Below, piece by piece: positions 24,401-37,600 of a stretch of DNA of 64,000 nucleotides (within the stretch, counting starts at the first letter, position 1; each line of letters begins with the position of its first letter). The DNA comes from Dipylidium caninum. Its lineage: Eukaryota; Platyhelminthes; Cestoda; Cyclophyllidea; Dipylidiidae. The stretch is taken from contig QEYB01001164.1 in NCBI GenBank assembly GCA_017562135.1, positions 124,001 through 188,000 on the forward strand, given 5' to 3'. A program made the translations under genes and the position numbers. The notes below the pieces were generated by a model that saw only the letters and a program-made list of their open reading frames with translations, did no database searches and was not told the DNA's origin.

Positions 24401-27400
24401 AAACTAACTAACGTTACAACGATGCCACAAGAATCCATGAAGATTAAACAAATAAATTAAGAGAATGCAAAGTTTCGTGATATTTTGATTAAATTGGATT
24501 AGTGTGGATTTTGCTTTCTTGTTGTTACCCGCTTATAGAGCGCATCTTGGCCCCTGAGTCACTTTGACCCGTATGAAAATAATAATTTCCTACATATTGT
24601 AAAGAACGCAATGGTTTCTACTGTCTAATAAACAAAAAGTGTGAATTATAATTACTAAAACAAGGTTTCTTAGACGTCTATAATGGCAAAGGGAAGTTAA
24701 TTTGACGGAAAGTTGGAAACGAGAGAGTACAAGATTATGAACATAATCACATAAAATGGGAATAGGCAGTTGTTCTCGATACCAAAAATTATAGCGAAAA
24801 CTTGAGCGACAACCCTCAGGGATATCAAAAAAATCATCAAAGATAAAAATGACGACAAAGTATCCGTGCTGTTGGAATAAAGCAATGATCTCTTTAAATT
24901 AAGATATAAACGAGAATCGAAGAAAATGTCAACTTGCACATTGGCGTAAAAACCCCCTTCGCTAAAGTAATGCAGTGTCAGAAGAATCAAATGGCAACCA
25001 ACTTTTGTAAGTGAATATGTCTTGTCAAAGATGGTGCGATTCCAGAAGACTTAGCAGATACTCCCGACACAGAGGGAGGAGGGCGAGATCTACTGAAATC
25101 TTCCTCCACAATGCTTGCTGCCATTTTGTCAACATAGTCATTAATAGACTTGGCACCTTTCTTCAGCCTATCAGCCTTGTATTTTTGCTCCCGCCTGCGA
25201 AGAATTTTAGCACTGTTTCTGATCATTTTGTGATATTCCGTGGCCATCAGCGACAGTAGCGCTTGCACGCTGTTTGGCACAGTAAAGAATAATTACGGGC
25301 TTATTCAAATCAAGACCTTCCGGTTTAAGATAGAATACTCCCAAAACCTACCTAACTTTTTTTAATAATTTCTCCACCATTCCCTTTACCATAAACCGTA
25401 GGGAGTGCTTATAAGCGTCGTGAATTCCATGAATGGTAATAACGATATCCGAGACGTAAACGGCATGGCCTAGGAAGGCGATCAAGAGACGAGCAATCTG
25501 TAGACCCAGACGTGATATCTGTTGGTTGGGAAGCTGAACGAGTTTCTGTGCGGCGCGATTTGCAGTGGAGAGAACATCAGCAGCGTCCGAAGTGTCCGTA
25601 CTCTCCCCAGCCAGCAGGGCTGCCATGAGACTACGACGAATTTTGAGGTCGGAGAGTAGTCGACACACTGATTTCGTTGTCACTTCGAGATGCAATAACT
25701 TCGCTTGGCTGTAATTTTGGAGGTTTTCTAAAGTAGCCTCCATTATCACTGGCCATAGATGGGAGAGGATAAGTTGAAGACCCGCGCATATCTTAAAGCA
25801 GGCAAATGAACCATTAATGGGTAAAGCAAATTCGCTTTGAGATCTCATAAATTAGGTCATTAAAAAAAACAATTATGGATAAAAAGGTGCAGAATCGGTA
25901 TATGAACAAATTAGTTTAAGCCGTTTCAATGAAAAGTAAGTAAGGATCACCTTCAGTGCGGTGGAAGCATCCATTCCTGTGATAGAGATTACTGTTGACA
26001 CTGAGGCGATTTCCGTAGGAACACAAGACCGCTCCGAGAGACTTTTTTGGTCGTTGTCTACACTCACATTATCCTCTTCGATATCTTCTACTTCTCCCGC
26101 CGACCCATCATCGACATCATCCCCATCTGTTTGGGAAAATTCCAATGGATCCGTAGTAGATGGCCACTTACATTTGAATTTTCGACCCTCTTCCATTTTT
26201 TCGACTGAAAGAGCTCCCGCACTGGCTAATACCATATCAACCAACAAACGCCCTGCCAAAACCCTAACGAGGCTGTTTAGGCTGCCCAGACATTGGGGTA
26301 TCTAAAATACATTAACAAGTAGAGAAATGTGTAACTGAAATGTATTTTCCCTTGTTGTTGGTTTAAGTAAACGCATTTTCGCTGTGACAGGCATTTAGCC
26401 AAACAAATAAATCAGTCAAAAAACAAATCAATGTAGAAAGCAACAAAAGTCAACTTTCGACAGGTGCACTGATTGTAGGATGAATCGTTATTTTGGATGA
26501 TTTATCCCCGTGACTAGTTATTTGAAAGATATAACAAGTTTCACGATTGATATACATGAACACTTTTACGGATGTAAGCAAGATTTGAGAGCTAAAAGCC
26601 ACAAGATAAAGTTTATTTACCCACCTCGGGCATAAAGACGTTGATAAATTCTTCCACAGCATGACTCTTACTGTCCCCCAATTCTTCTTGTTCGTGTTGT
26701 TCAACATGGACGCGAAGGAGATGACGAAGGATACGAAGACGCACCTTCCAGGGAAGTGGTGATGGTCAAAGCTTTACGTTCTTTTGAGGAAAGCTTTAAG
26801 GCGGCCATGGTGGAAGTGAGGTGATCAGTAGATGTAAACTCCACCTCCATGGGAGGTGCAATTTTAGCCATAAAAGTAGTCAATTTGGTAAGATTAGCGA
26901 CGACAAACTCTTTAGCTGAGGAATTGGCCGAGGAGACAATGGCCTCCAGTAGACGATAGGCAGGTTTCTTGAGTGCTCTAGATTGCTGGTCCTTGGGCTA
27001 GAAGCGAAAGGTATGGCCATTAAGGAAAAAAAACGTGTAGTGTTTTATAAAAATGTACCCTATGACATTCGACTCTCGGAAAATTTCCAGAGAGCAATGT
27101 AAAAATGGATTTAAGATCTCTCATCTTGCGACAGTAAAATCAACGATCTTCAAAGGTGTAATACACTCTAATGACAGAAATATTCATTGCGGTAAGGCAA
27201 ATCAAATCTACAGAAAGTAAAACTTACTTATTGTCCCTGGTTAGAAAATAGGTTCAGCCCGAGTGAATGGATGAGTTTTTATTTTGGGAAATTTGTGGAT
27301 AGGAATGAAAAAACTTCCTAGGAATTTACTTTTAACCAATACACAGATATGAAAAAATAATTATTGGAGAAAAACCAGCAAATAGGATAATATTCCGCAA

Positions 27401-30400
27401 CAATTAAATCACTAAGTAAAGTAGGCCGTACGGGGAATACCAATTATTTCAATGATTTGAAATAGTGGTAGGACTGTTGAAGTGAGGAACTAATGCCAGT
27501 TCCATAATAACGGAAAAAATGGGAAACGCAAGGGAAGAAATTGTGTAAGCAGATGTTAAATGTGGTAACGTAACTTCCATACGAGAGCTCCAGGTTAAAT
27601 AATTGTTAAAATAAATTGACGTCTCAAAAATTTCGAAAAATGTGAAATAGTACGTATAATAAAAACATTTCAATTGAACTTGAATTATTCAAGCGCTGCT
27701 AAGGAGACATAATATAAACGTGAGGCATACCATGAAGTATTCTTCTAATTGGTCGAGTAAGGCTTTAATACTCTCATTTGTAAGATTTGGCACAATGAGC
27801 ATGAGGATATCTATGTAGATTGGTCTAAAAAAAGGCGAAGGTAATGAGACAGCATAAACAGACACAAATCTGGCAAAATAAACGACTAACCTTTTCGTGG
27901 CAACGAATTTTTTGTAAGCTGTTTCACACGGCACGGAGAGCATCTAAAAGTTATTGAAAAACCAGGTACCTTCTAGGCCACTCAAAATCAACTCAAAATG
28001 TGTCTTCCTATGGGCATAAGCCAAACGTATGGACTGAGACAGTACCTTCGGTGTAAGAAGAGGGAGGAGCACAGACAATGTAGTTTGCAATTGTTGTTTG
28101 AGTTGTTGGTCACTGCATAAATAGAGTTCTTCATACATCGCGAGTAATCTAGGCACTATCTGCTTAGCTCCTAACCTCATTACGCTGACAGCTTCTAAAT
28201 AAGCAACGAAAGATTAAATTCAATCAAATTGTTATATGCCAGTAGAAAAAACCAACCTTCGGTGTCCGCAAAAGAAACAAGACGTCGTAGAGCTGATAGA
28301 ATAGTAGGCCTGACAGCCTTGGCTGTGAGAAGACCAGCAATCAGCCTACCACCCAAGCCTGAGTCCACAAGATCAGCCCAACGCGACGGAGTGCGCCGAG
28401 TAAAAGCTACCAGGGTGTCCCATAGCTGACGAGCCATTTGCACGGCGGAATTCAAAATGGCTGAGAGAGGGACAAATTGGGTGCGAGCCTTACCACCGAC
28501 TTGTCGCTCGAATGTCTGTCCAGCCGCTGCTTTCGCAACCTTGATAGCGCGATCAGCAAGAGGGAGGATAAAAGAATTAAAAAAACCGAGAGAGCAAGGA
28601 TGAGCAGGATGGACACGAGCGATGAGTGGAAGTATCCATGAGCGCCGCAGTTCTACGTTACCAGACTCGATTTCCAGCAGAAGGGGCTCCAATGGAAGGG
28701 CATCGGAAAGTAATGGTTCAATTCCCCAAGACTCCATCGAGGTAAGAATAAGACGATCCATTTCATCGATAAGCGTAGTGTCGCTAACATCACCGGTATC
28801 AACAACACTTGGGACGCCGTCTATCAAAGCGTCGCGAAGGTTAGCCACACGTTGAACTAACCCTACTACTTCAACAGGTAGGTGTATTTCGACACCTTCC
28901 GCAGCAACGACGCCCATTCCCCAGATATGTAAAAGATGAGAGGAGATGTTGAGGAGGTTAAGCCATGAATCACGACGAGTCAAGTTAAGTGCGTTTTGCA
29001 GCGTAAGACACAGTTCTGGCAGAAGTCGGGGACGTCGAAAGAGTAAATTACACACTTTCAACTGTTCAGTCTGTTTAAGAAAAGAAAAATTACATAACAT
29101 TCAGACGGAATAAGACAATTTTAATGAAAAGCCTTACCAACTGAGTGATTAAAATATTAACAAGGACATTCCCGACAGAATTCCGAAGGTAGGGAAAAGG
29201 GCTAGAGATCACAATATTGAGTGCATTGTGAATCAAATGTTCCAAATGCTCCAACGCGACATGAGAGGCTGAATCAATACTACCTTTGTCATTATGCTCA
29301 ACGGCTATTGAAGTCAGATAACCAACGCCGGCACACAAACATTCCAACCAAGCAATAAGAGTTTCAGAGTCCTTATGAAGTGCCGTTATATCAATTGTGG
29401 TGGGATCGCGAGGCTTGCAGGTGAAAAGAGCAGTCATAAGTTTTCCTGATGTAACCAAAGAAAGAACTGTTGCTTTAACTCTTCCTTCGAACAGTGTTTG
29501 CAGACATTCAAACGCAGACTTTACAACCTTAAAAGTGAAAGTAGTAGGCGCAATAATAATTAAGGAGGTTATAGGTTATAATAAAAAAAATACACATACG
29601 AGGGGGTTATTAAGAGTGGTCAGCTCCAAAACGCGTTCGCAAGCTAACTTGACATCCTTTTCAGGCAGCAGACAGATAATTGACCTCAGAAGGTTTAGAA
29701 TATACAACAGATGGCAGCAAGCGTCATCTGTTATGCGTATAAGACCAGAAATTTGCCTAAAAGAATTAATCGAAATAGAAGCATTTTATAAACTCACAAA
29801 GGAATAAACTTACCCAGTTTCATGTCGCATCCACTTTGAAATATGATTCATCGTTTGATGACATATAGGATGATAGATATCCTCAGGGCTTACTGTACAA
29901 GTCAAGAGATCAGAAATAACTTTATGAGAAGCCTTGCGGAGCGCGGAATTATCGTGGTTAATAAATCGAAGAAATAATCTGTACGTATGGCGCACTGACT
30001 CAGTTGCCCACTTTTCCGCCGGCTGAGCGGTCAAAACACGACCCAATGATAAAAGTAGCTATTTTTTCGGCAATGGAAAAGAAAGCTTACAGATTTGCAT
30101 AAACTAATGTCCATAGGTTCTTCTTGAAGTGCAGCAGATAAAACATTTGTTATTGTCTTAGATGCCTCGTCACATGTTTTCCTCAAAAGCGATAGAGGAA
30201 CTCTAGAAATGATAACACTGACAGGCGTCATAAACATACGCTTTAGACACAACGAGTTGGAGAAGGTACGCCTCCGCAGTCTTTGTGTTCGTTTCTGTAT
30301 TTAATAAGCTCAACTAGTAAAGCCTAGTGTGAGAAGGTCGTACGTTACCAGCGCGGCATAGTATTCGGTGGCAGATTCGCACCCCCCACGAGACTGGATC

Positions 30401-30585
30401 AGTTTAGTCACACCGGAGAGGACAGCAAGAACATCCCTTTGCAGCCCTGTATTGTTCCACATTCGGCTAACAACGCGGTTGAAAGTTGGGTTGGAACATT
30501 GGGTCACATGGGTGGCCCACGATGCAAACGTCTCGCCAGAAGCACTCATAGCTAAAAATGGCTCCGACACCAACAATTTGCACAT
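21475..30585 (-). CDS. RRP12: RRP12-like ribosomal RNA processing / ribosome export protein
   Basis: RRP12 is a nucleolar HEAT-repeat protein needed for maturation and export of both ribosomal subunits. Exons in transcript order: 30585-30349, 30294-30091, 30058-29814, 29756-29600, 29527-29138, 29070-28257, 28194-27970, 27918-27891, 27824-27731, 26997-26845, 26744-26625, 26301-25951, 25791-25352, 25269-25003, 23921-23650, 22766-22431, 21923-21475. About 1,590 aa, against roughly 1,300 in human. Diagnostic pieces: CSNPTFNRVVSRMW and ATEYYAAL at the N-terminus, RRSWILPLIARV plus LGFFNSFILPLAD in the NUC173 region, KKPAYRLLEAIVSS, DPESLARHL, TADGKFVI, and the C-terminal LPGAEY and GRPDPFAYAPL followed by a basic tail. 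An acidic insert (SSDDDDEDVD) precedes the tail. The intron 26745-26844 is inferred from a frame change. The basic N-terminal ~80 residues of other RRP12 proteins were not found upstream; the ATG at 30585 directly follows an AG. Confidence 0.92.
27891..27918 (-). other. RRP12: 28-nt microexon of RRP12
   Basis: Exon encoding roughly AYKKFVATK, between introns of 51 and 66 nt. It is needed to keep frame: the upstream exon ends phase 1, this exon enters with CT and leaves phase 2, and the next exon starts A-CCA. The more obvious acceptor at the preceding tttag would give a 26-nt intron and an early stop. Confidence 0.6.
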
Positions 30586-31690
30586 CTAAACCATACATAA
30601 TATATGTGTCATAATTACTTTTGCGGATCAGCTAGTAAGATTATATTGCTAAAGTTTGTAATTAATGAAACATTTAATATGGGTGAGAGAGCTGTATGCA
30701 TCTTTGCACACAATGGTGTTTGTTGATTTCGTGGCATTAAAAACCTTTTGAAAATTCTAGTCGGGTATTACCTAACTATGTCGTAATACACTAAGTTAAA
30801 CAGTGGGCGAAGGGAAGTTTACTATGGTTTTCCTCTTTTTTTTTAATACACGAAGATCGACCAAATACTACAATGTCGTATACTCTTTGCGCCATCTACA
30901 TATGAGGGTTTACATCCATATAAAATGCTTGAATGCCATAGAGTCTTGATCCGCAATCTCGCGGCTATTAAGTTACCTGTCCCTGGTGCTGCGCCTATAT
31001 TTAATTTTTGAAATATGAGTATTATACACTGGCTATTAATTTCAACCACTTACCAACTACAACCACTGGTTTCATGTCTGCTTAACGAAACACTCGCTAG
31101 ACGAAAGGTTTTTCCCAACCCTCCTTCTAAAGCTTGGGGTGAGAATGTACCAAATTATCACTGGCCTTCCTAAATATTGCAAGACCAGTAGTAAAAGTTT
31201 ATACCACTTTCACTTTCTCCGATGTGGGCTCGAATAGATAGAGAACGGCATATGTATATATATGTATATAGAGTACAAAAAGAAAAAAAATGACAACAGG
31301 AAGAAGTCATTAGGGATTCAGAGCAATTTCTATACAACGGCTGGACAGTCACAGCCTTAGAGATTAAAATCCTCAAGTTCTCGTCTTTCGTGCATCGTTC
31401 TCACTGCGCAACATCCACGAGACAAGCACGTGTGGGGGGCCTCCGGCAACTGAGTACAGAGATCCGTTTGGGAGGAAGGGGGAGAGGACAGACGGTATCA
31501 CATGATTTAGCGGGTAAGGGGGGAGGATACTGTGGGTTTTTCTGCCAATAATTAAATGAGTGTCTGTGTAGTTATGCTAATGTCTTCCTCTTTTACTCAC
31601 TTGTCATTCTAAAATAAGACCATAGAACTATACATGGTAAAGAAGAATATTCTTAGCGCGTCTGCGGAAAGCTGTGGGGGTTTCTCTCGT
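30586..31690. other. Intergenic region upstream of RRP12 and downstream of the large Gln-rich gene
   Basis: About 1.1 kb between two minus-strand genes; it should contain the RRP12 promoter and the large gene's 3' UTR. Apart from the possible P-loop relic at 30843-31075 and a TA-rich repeat around 31250-31272, I see nothing. Confidence 0.45.
30843..31075 (-). pseudogene. Possible relic of a P-loop gene (MiaA/TRIT1-like start)
   Basis: ATG at 31075 begins a 22-nt exon with a consensus donor (GTAAGT). A 59-nt intron (30995-31053) ending in tatag joins it in phase to sequence continuing MKPVVVVGAAPGTG. This looks like the first beta strand and Walker A loop of a nucleotide-binding enzyme. The order strand, then GATGTGKST, matches tRNA dimethylallyltransferases. 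The essential Lys-Ser/Thr is missing: the next residues are NLIAARL. Downstream fragments (DSM in one frame; YGCKPS and SIRHC in another) resemble pieces of the next MiaA/TRIT1 motifs but change frame, and the reading frame stops at 30843. It could be a decayed copy or coincidence. Confidence 0.25.
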
Positions 31691-34600
31691 TCAAGAGAGT
31701 CGAGGGAATGGTGGCAATCTGTAGCCCGCAGCGGCAACAGCCGCAACAACAGCAGTATCGTCGATTTGGGAGTAGCCAGGCGTCGAACTTGTAGGTTGTA
31801 ATGCAGCCGGGGATAACTGACTGGCCGATGACTGAACTACACCACTGCTCTGATACCATTGAGAGGACAGGCCTGTGTTGGGGTGTGGCGTTGATGCCTG
31901 TTGCTGGTGTTGTTGAGTGGTTGAGGCAGCGGAGTAGTACGTCGCCGCTCTATCGATTGCTCTTAACTGAGCTGCGTTCCTACCCTGCTGTTGTGATTGT
32001 TGGTATTGATGCGAATGCCATGAGTAATAATTCAGGGCTTCGTTATCGGGGATAACGCGATCTGAGAAAGAGGTGACGAAAAGATAGAACCAAATATTTC
32101 GGCAAAAAAAGTGTCCACCTTCACTTGACGGAAACTTACTTGTAAAATGCGGGGGTAGAGGATAGGGTGGTTGTTGGTGTGCCTCATTAGTATGCCCATG
32201 TGAGGCATTGCCTTCTCGATATGGCGGGAATACGGGCTGCTGTTGTTGCTGCTGCTGGTGATGATGCGAATTCTCCAGATGTCCACGAGCTTGTTGCTGC
32301 TGAGGATGCTGCTGTTGACTATAGGAATTATAAGATGGAAGCGCGGGTTGCTGACTCTGTGCATAGCCTCTAGGGGCTCCACCAAGGTTATTTAGGAACG
32401 AGGATGCCCACATCGCCTGCATAGTCGCTGGTTCGAAATTCCCCACATAGGCAGCAGCCGCAGCTGCGCAAGCAGCGGCCAAAGCCTGCTGTTGATGGTG
32501 TTGTTGGGAAGGCATAGTTGGAAAATCCCGCAACTGGCGAGCAAAGTGAGACTCTTGTGAATATACAGGTGCAACCGGAGTAGCCGGCTGAGAGGCGTTT
32601 TCGATCTTAGGCACTGTGTATGAACGCTGGCCAGGCCCCTGTTCTCCCCCTTCGACAGCATCTCCGAACTGTCGCGGGGGCTGTCTTTGGTAGAAATGTT
32701 GATGCTGCTGCTGTTCAACGGTGAGGTTCTGATGCTGGTCATGAGCGGATGGACCCCCACCGCCACCATTGCTTTCCGCCTCGCTAGTCGTAGTGGCAAT
32801 TGCGAAGGCAGCAGGAGGAGAGATCGTACTGGGTGCGGGAAGACTGCCACTGGTTGTACTGCTACTTCTAGCACTACTAACAGCTTCTACCGACGGCCGA
32901 GCTTGTTGCATGCCGGAGGAAGCTGTCGCCATTTCACAGCGCAGCGGGCTGAAGATCGCTGTGCCAGACGAAGAGAGTGGAGGAGCAGTAGGTGGTTGAG
33001 GATTATAAATCGAAGTGGGAGGCGGTTGTGATGCATAGCTGAATTGGAGACGAGAGAATCACACCCATTTTTAACTTTGACAGAAATTTAAAGGCATGAA
33101 AGATTTTCGCACGTACCTAGTGGGCCGATTTCCACGATGGGGTATCTGATGACTGCTGTAGTGCTGTTCCGCGGAAACATCAGGGCGATGACTCGCCTGG
33201 GAGGTTTTCACTGCAGACATACGACGAAGTCTCTCGCTGGTGGTGCGAGAAAAAGATGAATCCTTTTCTTCCTCCTCGTCGTCTTCGTCATCGTCGTCAT
33301 CGCCACCGGGGTCGATCCCGTTTGCAGCGTACAGAGCTCTGTTAAGCACCAATCGCACTCGCGCCTGATTCTTGTCGATAAAAGTTTCCGCTTCCGGAGC
33401 AACAAAGAATTGATGAGCCGGAGCAGCATTTGACGCCAGTTCGACCCCAACACTTCTGCCTTCCTCCACTTCTTCATCCCTACCTTCACCACCATCATCA
33501 TCGCCCGTCTCTTCACCGTTACTCGTCACGGTAGTACTTCCTTCAGTTTCATGAAAATGGCTATCGCCAACGTGAAGGTTCGTTAAAAATTTGATTCGTC
33601 TCCCCACTAGTATCTTTCTCTTTGGAAAGCCGAATTACCAAACGGATTGGGCTACTGGGAGATGAGGTGGTATTACATTGAGTAGAAGGAAGAGATTGAG
33701 AAGGTTGTGTTGGCGATGTCGATGGAAGAACTGATTGATTAGATGAGCTGCTCCGATGTAATCCCGCACGATCAGTTGAAGCGCAAAAACGACCGCGTCT
33801 TCGAATCATATTTCCAAACGTCGTACGCCAAGGTCGAGCCTTCATGAAAAAAGAGCATCGAGCAAGGCCTTTTTTAATACAGGTAAAATTCGGTTACCAT
33901 AATATACTCCGTAAGTCAGTAATAACAGTAAGCTCTAGCGATGTTCACTTTTTAAGCCAGCTTAATTGGGGTGCAACCCTTCCTTTAGAACTAATTCGAG
34001 GCGTTGAGGTGGACGATCACACAGAACGTTGATATCTGCACACCATGACATCAATGTCACAAAGGAAAGCAGTTAACCTTCAAAAGGCATAAAAAAGTGC
34101 AAAAGTGCTAGGAGACATCACTAACCCAGTGCCAAAATGTTGAACAACGTCCACGAAAGAAAATAACATTGCTTTCAATGACAACGACTGCAGCAGTAAC
34201 ATCAAAACTAATCGGAGCTGTGGCTCGACAACAATGATAAAATCAACAGTGAATTGGCTCATCAACATGCCCTTGCCCGCGCAATGTACTAGACAAACGT
34301 GTCAACTCTTTTGTAACCTCGCTCAGCTTCCAATCCACCGCTATCTTCGCTCTGCCGTCAAACCCGCTGTCATAGCGACGCACGCACAAACGCACTCATA
34401 CACACGTAGGGGCAGTTACGCAAATGCTACAACTTCTGGGATGCCAAAACCGCGCCTGGGTGCGCATGCTCGCGACCGTGCAAGCACCACAACGTTCATT
34501 GGGTGAAAAGATACGCAAGCCACAAAAGCAACAGTGGAAGTACTAACAGTATCACTGGCACACTAGCAAAGGCATCGGAGCAGAACACAAACTAAGTCAT

Positions 34601-37600
34601 GTTTAGAAGAAAAGGAAAACATAAGTCTCTACCTCTCTCTCACACTACATGTTGGGGGTATCTGCCACAAGGCTTGATTGATCTATCACTGCCAAAAGTA
34701 CATGTGAACACAAAGAAACTCGCCCATATATAAAAGGATTGAAGACCAAGTACATACCGTTCTAATCGCACTGCTACGACGGTCCTCTTTGGAGGAAGAA
34801 AAAAACTTTTTCGAAAGAGCAGGGGGAGGCATCTTATCAACTGTTTGAATGCGGGGTGGTTGCGAATCGAGGTGGCTCTCTTGGTTGCCAGTGTCGCCAT
34901 CATTAGGACAAATAGAAGCAGCAGCAGTACATTCACTGCGGGAACCACTTTTGCCTCCTCTACTACCCCTCCCTCCAGTTCCTCTTCGTGCACATCTGTT
35001 CGGTTTAGCTGCAGCCCAAATTGGTTGATTAGGTGGTGGAGTATTAAGTGTAGTAGTGGATGATGCTTTTTCTGGTGGAGGCGGTGTTGGAACGCGAATG
35101 GATGAAGGTTGCGGTACGGGAACCGTTTGCGTACGGAACATTCCATCGACACGTGAGAAACGCAGAATGGTACTGATTTTACCACGTTTCGGAGGAGACG
35201 GAGCTTCCTCTCCTAAAGACTCTCGTCTTTTTCTTTGCGGGGACATATGTTCCATTTTCCGCTTCCTGTTAGCCTTCTTATGATGAGGTTTAATATTAGA
35301 GAGCTTTAATTTCAGGAGTATTGGTGGCTGCATCTTCGACGTATGATCCTTACTTTCGGGAATACAATCGCTGCCTAAAGATGCTGGGTCGATGCCAGAG
35401 GAAGCGGGTAGGTCGATTATTTGGACAGACGGTGTGGATGACTGAGGTGCCACAGGCGGGGGGTCGATAGTGCTAGGACCTATGACTTTTGCCACTGGCG
35501 ACACTAACTTCGAAGTGGAAATGACTTCACACTGTAGGGGGAGATGTTTCGTGTCAGACAGACTCTCTTCAACAGTCACTTCTTCCTGAGATGACACGTT
35601 AAGCATTTCAATCTTCGTTTCATGCAAAGGCCTTTGATGTGGATGCTGAGGATGATTGTTTTCTGAGCGAGAAGGATCGTCGGTAAGACTAGTACCGAAT
35701 GTCCCCAGCCCTGGTGCCGCTTCCGCAATAGCAGAGAAAGAACACGAGTTTTTGAAGTGCAAAACGGGAATAGAGGAGAGCTGTGAGATCGATGGAGGGG
35801 AAAATTTTGGAGGGAAAAGACTTTGAGAAAACACCAACTTAGTGGGATCTGGCAGCCAAGAGTTCGGGGTAATATTCCCTTCTGATTCGTCATCGTCGTC
35901 GTCCTCAACAACGTCGGCACCAGTCGTAGTAGAAGTACCATCAACTACAGCATTCTGGGGTTCGTCATTTGACGCCGCGGGAGGAACAAATGCATCGAAT
36001 GACGGCAAGGATACGGAAGATGCAAATTGGGTAAAAGCTGTTTCATTACCAGGCAAAGCTATGGGCGGATTGAAGGGGAGATTAAGAGCTAGAGAAGCAG
36101 CTCTAATGGTTGCCAAGAGGCTAGGAGACGAGTCTGATTCACTGTCTTCGTCCTGCCCCACTAACTCAGCTTTATCCTCATCCTCTGTTTCGTCTTCTCC
36201 ATCAGTAGAAGGTGGCTCAAGAGGATCACTCCAAAATGGCTTGCCGATTGTAGAATTGGGTTATTTTTTAACTCCAAACGGGACTCAAATTTATTGACGG
36301 GGATGAGAGAAGATATTCCGGAGGTATCGCTTAACCTACAGAGAAATAGTTGGCGGTTAGTATATTGACTAAAAAAGCACGCGTGTGTATAGACACATAT
36401 CAGCAAGCGGTCGAGAAGGGCGGAAAACTTGCGCTCAAATCTGCCAAACCAAATGTAAACCCGTACGCAAACAGGCTCTGCGACCTTAATACGACCTACA
36501 TGCACACTCTCCTTAAAAGGATTTAGTCTGCTTCAGTCGCTTTTACGAGCAGTATCATACTGGTTTCGCAAAACTATGTATAGGCAGATACCTTAAAATA
36601 ATCCACTTACCCGAAAGACGTCGGTCTAGTTCCGGTCAAATCCCAAAATGATGATGTAATTTCCTCGGGATTGCCACCTTTGATTGTCGAAGTGGCAGAA
36701 ATATTCGACCTTGCTGATTCACCTGCAAGTGAACATAAATTCGCCTTTAGTCGTTTTTTCGGAGTTGATGGGGGTGAGTTCCCAGTGCAAAGGATAGTTG
36801 ATTCTTCTATACATGGTTCAGTCGGTAAGGTCGAATCAAGAGTTAGTCTTGATGAACTAGCCACTTCATTACCTAGCATTGGAAGAGTGGCACTATCGTC
36901 TTGAGACTGATTGAAACATAGGGTCTGCTCCGATTCATTGAGGTCTTTCAAAATAGTATTTTTCAATGGTAGTATATCATCCGATGGTTCTTCTTCAGAC
37001 ACCTCAATACTGTTTCCTTCTTTTCTTTTTGACCTTGACCGCAGTTGACGCGGAGAGACGGGAGTGGAGGAGGTACCTCCTACAACCCTTCTACCACTAC
37101 GACGCAAGGTAGGCGAAATCGGACTCGACACTGATTTGCGACGTAAGGACTTTACTCGTGGAGTCGATTGCCTAGGTAGTTTAGGAGACTTGCGAGATAA
37201 TGTAACTGACGGTGAGGACGAAGTAGGAGGTGGAACAGGATGTGGTGAATTCGAGAGGTCAACAGTAAATATTGACTCATTGGTTTGTAGTTGCGCTGAT
37301 GGCGTTAACGGCGATGGCGGCGGTAGCAATGGTGACGACAATTCCTTTGGAGATGTTGATTGCGTTTCGCTTGGTTCCGGCCTTTTGCGACTCGGCAGAA
37401 AGTCCAACTCACTACCTGAATCATCGTCTTCTTCTTCAACATCGACATTAATGGAAGCAGAGAGAGCATGTTCTCTCCCGTCCGCCAATGCAGAAGCGCT
37501 GTCCGGAGACGGCATTCTATCATACTCTCCGCTGAGTGTACCCCCATCACTTTTTAATTTTTCAACAGGAATAGAATCATGAATTGATGCATTTAAAGTC

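Noticed and set aside
27944..27969. 26-nt intron in RRP12 ending at tttag
   Set aside because: It leads to a stop six codons later; the 51-nt intron to the acceptor at 27919 keeps the frame.
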